A stretch of 64,000 bases of DNA from Williamsia sterculiae. Its GTDB lineage: Bacteria; Actinomycetota; Actinomycetes; Mycobacteriales; Mycobacteriaceae. The translations under genes and the position numbers were made by a program. The notes under the pieces are model-generated. The model was not told the DNA's origin, did not search any database, and saw nothing but the letters and a program-made list of their open reading frames with translations. The DNA is taken from positions 148,780-212,779 of the forward strand of contig NZ_FTNT01000010.1 of the NCBI RefSeq assembly GCF_900156495.1, in the 5' to 3' direction. Of the stretch, positions 59,318-64,000 are shown piece by piece. Numbering within the stretch: the first letter of the stretch is position 1; every line of letters starts with the position of its first letter.

Positions 59318-60099
59318 CCCAACCGCCCCCGGAGGGCCGGATCACCCGCGGCACCACCAACATCAACCGGCTGCGTCGGGTGGACCGCTGGATGGTCACC
59401 GACCGGCGGGTGCTGGGGGCGCTCACCTCGTCGGCGACACCGCTCGCGGTGGACCTCGGGTACGGCGGCCGCCCCGACACCACCGTCGAGATGGCGCACC
59501 GTCTACGCCGCCGCATTCCCCACCTGGCGACGGTGGGCCTGGAGATCGACCCGGATCGAGTGGTCGACGACCGCGACGGCGTGCGATTCCGACGCGGCGG
59601 CTTCGAACTGGCCGGTCTGCGTCCGCACCTGGTGCGGGCATTCAACGTGCTGCGGCAATACGACGAGCACGAGGTGCGCGACGCCTGGGCTCGTATGCAG
59701 CGACAACTGCACCCCGACGGCGTCGTTGTCGAGGGCACCTGCGACGAGATCGGGCGGCGGTGCACCTGGGTGCTCCTCGACGCGCGACGCCCGGTCTCGC
59801 TGACGCTGGCGTGGGACCCCGCACACACCGATCAGCCCTCCGAACTGGCCGAACGGCTGCCCAAGGCACTCATCCACCGCAATGTGGCCGGCGAACCCGT
59901 CCACGACCTGCTCGAGGCCGCGGACCGATGCTGGGCCGTCGCAGCCGGTTACGCTCCCTACGGCCCGCGGGTGCGCTGGCACCAGACCTTGGAGCTGCTG
60001 CGCGAGCGTGGCGTGCCCTGCGAGATCCCGCGCCGACGCGGGGTGGACAACCTGCTGACCGTCCCCTGGTCGGTCGTGGCCCCGACAGACGTTTCGTAA
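59314..60099 (+). CDS. Class I SAM-dependent methyltransferase-like protein
   Basis: A 261-residue protein. It has AVDLGYGGRPDTTVEMAHRLRRRIPHLATVGLEIDPDRV as SAM-binding motif I/II and GGFELAGLRPHLVRAFNVLRQYDEHEVRDAW downstream. The conserved-looking start ITRGTTNINRLRRVDRW begins before any in-frame ATG or GTG, so I place the start at the CTG at 59314, which overlaps the preceding stop (CTGA) as GTGA and ATGA do elsewhere here. GTG 59380 and ATG 59392 are conventional alternatives but would cut off that segment. Substrate unknown. Confidence 0.78.
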   Translation: MTQPPPEGRITRGTTNINRLRRVDRWMVTDRRVLGALTSSATPLAVDLGYGGRPDTTVEMAHRLRRRIPHLATVGLEIDPDRVVDDRDGVRFRRGGFELAGLRPHLVRAFNVLRQYDEHEVRDAWARMQRQLHPDGVVVEGTCDEIGRRCTWVLLDARRPVSLTLAWDPAHTDQPSELAERLPKALIHRNVAGEPVHDLLEAADRCWAVAAGYAPYGPRVRWHQTLELLRERGVPCEIPRRRGVDNLLTVPWSVVAPTDVS

Positions 60100-60109
60100 G
60101 GTGGCAGTC

Positions 60110-60937
60110 ATGCGCGTCGCGATGGCCCAGGTCTCCAGCACCGCCGACCCGTCGGCGAATCTCGACGCGGTCCGAGCTGGGATCGCCGACGCCGCAGCAC
60201 ACGGCGCCGACCTCGTGGTGTTCCCGGAGGCGTCGATGTGCCGATTCGGGGTGCGCCTGGACACCGTCGCCGAACCGCTCGACGGGCAATGGGCGACCGC
60301 GGTGCGCGCCGCAGCCGTAGAACAGGGCATCGCCGTGGTGGTCGGGATGTTCACCCCCGGCGACATCCGCGGCGACCGTCGACGCATCCGCAACACACTG
60401 CTCATCGTCGGTGCCGACGGAAACGTCGAGCATTACGACAAGATCCACCTGTACGACGCCTTCGGTTTCGCCGAATCCGACACCGTGCAGCCGGGGTCGG
60501 AACCGGTCACCGTCACCGTCACGGGAGAAACAGTCGGGGTCGCGACCTGCTACGACGTCCGGTTCCCGGAGTTGTTCGCTCGACTCGCCGACCGCGAGGC
60601 CCGACTGATCGTGCTCCCCGCGTCCTGGGGCGCGGGTGCAGGCAAACTCGAACAATGGCGGCTGTTGACCACGGCCCGTGCGCTCGACGTGCAGGCGTGG
60701 GTGGTCGCGGTCGATCAGGCGCTGCCCGACGATCCCGATGCGAGCGCGTCGTCGGCACCGACCGGGATCGGTCACAGCGTGCTGTCATCGCCCCATGGGG
60801 TGCCTATCGCCGAGTTCGGTGACGGCCCGGAACTGCGGGTGTTCGACATAGACCTCGAGGAAGCGTCGGCGGCTCGGGAGGCGATGGCGGTCGCGGCCAA
60901 CCGTCGACTCCAGCCGACCGGACCGGTGCAGGCGTGA
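60110..60937 (+). CDS. Carbon-nitrogen hydrolase (nitrilase superfamily)
   Basis: A 275-residue amidase-type enzyme with the Glu-Lys-Cys triad: Glu40 in LVVFPEASMC, Lys in EHYDKIHLYDAFGF and Cys in GVATCYDVRFPELF. It resembles Nit1/omega-amidase-like or deaminated-glutathione amidase proteins; substrate is not determined. The ATG at 60110 has AAGGTGG 5 nt upstream; a GTG at 60101 is possible. It follows the methyltransferase gene after 10 bp. Confidence 0.94.
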   Translation: MRVAMAQVSSTADPSANLDAVRAGIADAAAHGADLVVFPEASMCRFGVRLDTVAEPLDGQWATAVRAAAVEQGIAVVVGMFTPGDIRGDRRRIRNTLLIVGADGNVEHYDKIHLYDAFGFAESDTVQPGSEPVTVTVTGETVGVATCYDVRFPELFARLADREARLIVLPASWGAGAGKLEQWRLLTTARALDVQAWVVAVDQALPDDPDASASSAPTGIGHSVLSSPHGVPIAEFGDGPELRVFDIDLEEASAAREAMAVAANRRLQPTGPVQA

Positions 60938-60992
60938 CTCTCTCAGAGAAGTCTCACGCCCGGTTCACACTCGCCGGGCAGAATCGATCGTG

Positions 60993-61979
60993 ATGAATGA
61001 GCCACATGACCCCCAGAATCCTGGTGCGTCCCGCCGGACCGATCCATCGCGTCCCGTCGACGACACCCGTGAGTTCGCGCCGGTGCCGCCGGACTTCCAT
61101 CCCGGACCCGGCGCACCCCAGCACGGTTCCGCGCCGTACGCGGCACCCGGCCAACAACCGCCGCCGCAGCCACCGAGGAAGAAGCGCCGCGTGGGCCTGA
61201 TCGTGTCGTTGACCGCGGCCGCTCTGGTGCTGATCGTGGTGATCGCCGGGGTGGGAAGTGAGCTGTACCTGCGCAACAACGTCAAGAACTGCCTGCAGCA
61301 GTCCTTCGGCTCGATCACGGGCACCTCCACCTCGGTGTCGCTGTCCAAGACACCGATGCTGTGGCAGTGGGCCACCGGAACGGTGCCGTCGGTGCAGGTG
61401 GACACCAACGACTCGAGCGGTGACACCAGCGCGATGAAGCTTCACGTCAAGGCCGAGGACCTGAAGAACAACGACCAGGGTTCCACGGCGAAGTCGATAC
61501 AGGGCAACGGTTATCTGCCGTTCTCCCGGATCACCGACATGAGCGCGACCCAGAACTCGAGCGGGTCTGGAACCAGCACGTCGGGTACGTCGCAGTCCGG
61601 TGCGACCATCACCAGCCTCACCGGCAACGCCGCCGCGGGCACGGTGACCGTGAAGGCCAACGCCTCGGTGCTGATCCTCGACGTCCCGGTCACCGCCGAA
61701 CTCAAACCACAGCTCCAGAACGGGAAGATCACCTTCCAGGCGGTGAAACTGAGCGCTTTCGGGATCGGCGTGCCGTCGAATATCGCACAGGTGATCATCG
61801 ACGGACTCCGCAGCCAGCTCTTCCCGCCGTTGTTCGACGCGCTGAACTTCCAGTCGCTGAAGGTCACCGACTCCGGCGTCGAGTTCGTGGTCGACGGCAC
61901 GGATGTGCCGCTGAACTCACAGACCACCGGGTCGTCGAACACGCAGAGCAATTCCTCGTCGGGGGCGTGTGCGGCCTGA
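60993..61979 (+). CDS. LmeA-family phospholipid-binding (DUF2993) protein
   Basis: A 328-residue envelope protein. Residues 1-65 are a proline-rich cytoplasmic tail (APYAAPGQQPPPQPPRKKRR), followed by one membrane helix (VGLIVSLTAAALVLIVVIAGVG) and the extracytoplasmic DUF2993 beta/lipid-binding domain (~residues 90-310). Mycobacterial LmeA is needed for normal mannan elongation on lipomannan (family knowledge). The ATG at 60993 or GTG at 60990 starts it. It overlaps the photolyase gene by one base (TGATG). Confidence 0.88.
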   Translation: MNEPHDPQNPGASRRTDPSRPVDDTREFAPVPPDFHPGPGAPQHGSAPYAAPGQQPPPQPPRKKRRVGLIVSLTAAALVLIVVIAGVGSELYLRNNVKNCLQQSFGSITGTSTSVSLSKTPMLWQWATGTVPSVQVDTNDSSGDTSAMKLHVKAEDLKNNDQGSTAKSIQGNGYLPFSRITDMSATQNSSGSGTSTSGTSQSGATITSLTGNAAAGTVTVKANASVLILDVPVTAELKPQLQNGKITFQAVKLSAFGIGVPSNIAQVIIDGLRSQLFPPLFDALNFQSLKVTDSGVEFVVDGTDVPLNSQTTGSSNTQSNSSSGACAA

Positions 61980-63463
61980 TGTCCACCCCCGCGCCCCTGT
62001 GGTTGTTCGCCGATCAACTCGGCCCGCACATCCATGGCGCGGACCACAACGTCGATCGCGAGGTGGTGCTCGTCGAGTCACGATCGGCGCTGCGGCGTCG
62101 GGCGGGTCACCGACAGAAGGCCCATCTTCTGCTGTCGGGGATGCGCCACCTCGACGACGAGCTCGGTGACCGCTCCGCGTATCTGCGTGCCGACGGGTAC
62201 CGGGAAGCGTTGCGGGAGTTGGGCCGGCCGGTCGTGGTGCACGAACCGTCATCGCGGTCGGCGCACGACTTCGTCCACCGCCTGGTCGACGAGGGTCTGG
62301 TCGCCGAGGTACTGCCCAACCCGACATTCGCCCTGTCACGAGCGGATTTCGAGGAATGGGCGGGTACCAACCGCCGCTTCGTGATGGAGAATTTCTACCG
62401 GTCCCAGCGGCGACGGTTCAGCGTGCTGATGGACGGTGACCAACCGGTCGGTGGTTCGTGGAACCTCGACGCCGACAACCGTGAGCCACCACCCAAGCGT
62501 CGGCGTGAACTCGGTGTGCCGCAGCCGTGGTGGCCCACCGAGGACGAGATCGATGACCGGGTCCGGGCCGATCTGGACGATCTCGATGTCGACTGGTCGG
62601 GGCAGGACGGGCCCCGACTGTTCGCCGTGACCGCCGATGAGGCCGACCGCGCGCTACGCACGTTCGTCGACCAGCGGCTCGACACCTTCGGCCCCTACGA
62701 GGACGCGGTGATGGCTGCGGACTGGCCGATGTCACATTCGCTGCTGTCAGTACCGTTGAACCTCTCGCTACTCGATCCGCTGGTCGTGGTGCACGCCGCC
62801 GAGCAGGCCTACCGCGACGGTGCCTCGACACTGGCCAGCACCGAGGGTTTCATCCGACAGATCCTCGGGTGGCGAGAATACGTCTGGCATCTGTACTGGC
62901 ACTTCGACACCGACTACGTCGACCGCAACGAACTCGATGCGCACACCCCGTTGCCCGACTGGTTCACCCAACTCGACGCCGATGCCGTCACCGCGCGCTG
63001 TCTGTCCGACGCGTTGCGCGGTGTCCGCGAACGTGGTTGGGTGCACCACATCCCACGGCTGATGATCCTGGGCAGCCATGCGCTGCAACGCGGATACGAT
63101 CCTGCCGAGCTGACCCGCTGGTTCACCGCGAACTTCGTCGACGGTTACGAGTGGGTGATGCCGGTGAACGTGGTCGGGATGAGCCAGCACGCCGACGGAG
63201 GTTTGATGGCGACCAAGCCCTACACCTCGGGCGGCGCATATCTGAATCGGATGACCGATCATTGTCGCGACTGCGATTTCGATCCCAAGGTGCGGGTCGG
63301 TGACGATGCCTGTCCGTTCACGGCGGGCTACTGGGCATTCACCCACCGGCACCGTGACCGGTTGGCCGCCAACCAGCGCACCCGCCGGGCGGTCTCATCG
63401 ATGGACCGATTGGCGGACCTGGAACCACTCCTCGAACAGGAAGCGCATCGCGAGACGTTCTGA
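61979..63463 (+). CDS. FeS-containing bacterial photolyase/cryptochrome (FeS-BCP)
   Basis: A 494-residue photolyase-related flavoprotein, PhrB/CryB class, that would repair (6-4) photoproducts or sense light. LWLFADQLGPHIH starts the antenna domain. The FAD domain has STEGFIRQILGWREYVWHLYW, RLMILGSHALQRGY, VMPVNVVGMSQHADGG and YTSGGAYLNRMTDHC. Four cysteines (in ARCLSDAL, DHC, RDC, DDACPF) fit the [4Fe-4S] ligand set of this class. The ATG overlaps the previous stop, so it is co-translated with LmeA, an odd pairing. Confidence 0.95.
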   Translation: MSTPAPLWLFADQLGPHIHGADHNVDREVVLVESRSALRRRAGHRQKAHLLLSGMRHLDDELGDRSAYLRADGYREALRELGRPVVVHEPSSRSAHDFVHRLVDEGLVAEVLPNPTFALSRADFEEWAGTNRRFVMENFYRSQRRRFSVLMDGDQPVGGSWNLDADNREPPPKRRRELGVPQPWWPTEDEIDDRVRADLDDLDVDWSGQDGPRLFAVTADEADRALRTFVDQRLDTFGPYEDAVMAADWPMSHSLLSVPLNLSLLDPLVVVHAAEQAYRDGASTLASTEGFIRQILGWREYVWHLYWHFDTDYVDRNELDAHTPLPDWFTQLDADAVTARCLSDALRGVRERGWVHHIPRLMILGSHALQRGYDPAELTRWFTANFVDGYEWVMPVNVVGMSQHADGGLMATKPYTSGGAYLNRMTDHCRDCDFDPKVRVGDDACPFTAGYWAFTHRHRDRLAANQRTRRAVSSMDRLADLEPLLEQEAHRETF

Positions 63464-63522
63464 TTATCATGCGCGGTCGTGACCGACCCCGATGCTCGTC
63501 GCGTCCGCCGGCCGCGCCGACG

Positions 63523-64000
63523 TCAGGTGAAGACCACCGTCTTTCCGTCATGGACCAAGACCCTGTCCTCGAGGTGCCAGCGCAACCCGCGGGACAGCAC
63601 CAACTTCTCGATGTCACGACCCTGCCGGACCATGTCGGCGATGGAGTCCGAGTGATCGATCCGGATGACGTCCTGCTCGATGATCGGGCCGGCGTCGAGC
63701 TCCGAGGTGACGTAATGACAGGTGGCACCGATCAGTTTCACTCCCCGGTCGTACGCCTGGTGATACGGCCGTGCACCGACGAAGGACGGCAGGAAGCTGT
63801 GGTGGATGTTGATGGCCCGGCCCGACCAGTCCCGGCACAACTGCTCGGGGAGGATCTGCATGAACCTCGCCAGCACCACCGCGTCCGGGTCGAATCCGTC
63901 GACCAACGCGCGCATGTCGTCGAACGCCGTGACTCTGTCGTCGGCGAAGTCGATGTGATGGAACGGCGCTCCGAGACGGGTGCTGAAGTCCTCGAGGTCG
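63523..64000 (-). CDS. purU: Formyltetrahydrofolate deformylase PurU, 5' end outside window
   Basis: The last ~159 residues of PurU, which releases formate from 10-formyl-THF for purine synthesis by PurT-type routes. The catalytic residues appear: [20 protein letters not shown] with His, and [20 protein letters not shown] with Asp. The frame continues past the right edge ([21 protein letters not shown]), so the N-terminal ACT domain and start are missing. It is convergent with the photolyase gene; the 59-bp gap between has only a weak CGGT-CGTG-ACCG hairpin. Confidence 0.95.
   Translation of the reverse strand, partial: DLEDFSTRLGAPFHHIDFADDRVTAFDDMRALVDGFDPDAVVLARFMQILPEQLCRDWSGRAINIHHSFLPSFVGARPYHQAYDRGVKLIGATCHYVTSELDAGPIIEQDVIRIDHSDSIADMVRQGRDIEKLVLSRGLRWHLEDRVLVHDGKTVVFT

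Overview
The window is about 64 kb of high-GC DNA from a mycolic-acid-type actinobacterium. I favour a Gordonia- or Williamsia-like member of the Mycobacteriales. Supporting evidence: ClpC1, a PhoP/PhoR pair almost collinear with the mycobacterial one, an LmeA-type phospholipid-binding protein, a ThrE exporter, an OtsA gene preceded by a tiny ORF, a neighbourhood of MurB, lipoprotein L,D-transpeptidase, DUF2505 protein and nitrilase, and purine genes (purD, purB, purC, ptrB, EmrB-type exporter, purS, purQ, pepC-like) in an order resembling Mycobacterium. Species cannot be decided from the sequence alone. No gap between genes exceeds 300 bp; the longest, about 271 bp, lies upstream of clpC1. 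I see no insertion sequence, prophage, CRISPR array or rRNA. Many genes start 6-8 nt downstream of a TANNNT hexamer and lack a Shine-Dalgarno sequence, the pattern of leaderless transcription.

Layout. 1-8.5 kb: a LuxR regulator cut by the left edge, a RibD/DHFR-like reductase, an AraC regulator divergent from a VOC protein, clpC1, an HxlR/NmrA pair and a TetR/hydrolase pair. 8.5-12 kb: OsmC, two paralogous lipases and a class-A-beta-lactamase-like protein. 12-28 kb: the purine region, with an M18 aminopeptidase, purQ, purS, a DUF2334 protein, glutathione peroxidase, a MarR/MFS operon, a DUF559/AbiEi-like nuclease gene bracketed by inverted 21-bp tandem arrays, ptrB, purC, an Rdx-DinB composite ORF, a MOSC protein, purB, TetR, an aminotransferase and purD. 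28-39 kb: a GT39/GT2-GtrA pair, HIT protein, phoPR with a membrane protein, a winged-helix regulator with a striking operator, an AlkZ-like protein, RidA, and a MarR regulator divergent from a membrane protein. 39-46.5 kb: tRNA-Thr, thrE, and the trehalose genes otsA and otsB, the latter fused to a GH15 domain. 46.6-55.8 kb: an SDR, then a PucR regulator divergent from a polyhydroxyalkanoate block (acetate transporter, acyl-CoA ligase, PhaC, PhaZ, CoA-transferase). 55.8-64 kb: cell-wall genes (L,D-transpeptidase, MurB), two DUF2505 proteins, a methyltransferase, a nitrilase, LmeA, an iron-sulphur photolyase, and purU cut by the right edge.

How the genes work together. Purine synthesis is represented by purD, purS, purQ, purC, purB and the formate-supplying purU. 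The PHA block could take up short acids, activate or transfer CoA, polymerise and depolymerise storage polyester under a PucR-type regulator. The trehalose pair makes trehalose from UDP-glucose and glucose-6-phosphate, with an appended hydrolase-like domain. Several regulator/target pairs carry visible palindromic operators. The most unusual local structure is the DUF559 gene between two inverted arrays of the same 21-bp unit. Next are the 24-bp gap that appears to hold two overlapping leaderless promoters (murB/DUF2505) and the stop-less junction between the Rdx and DinB coding regions.
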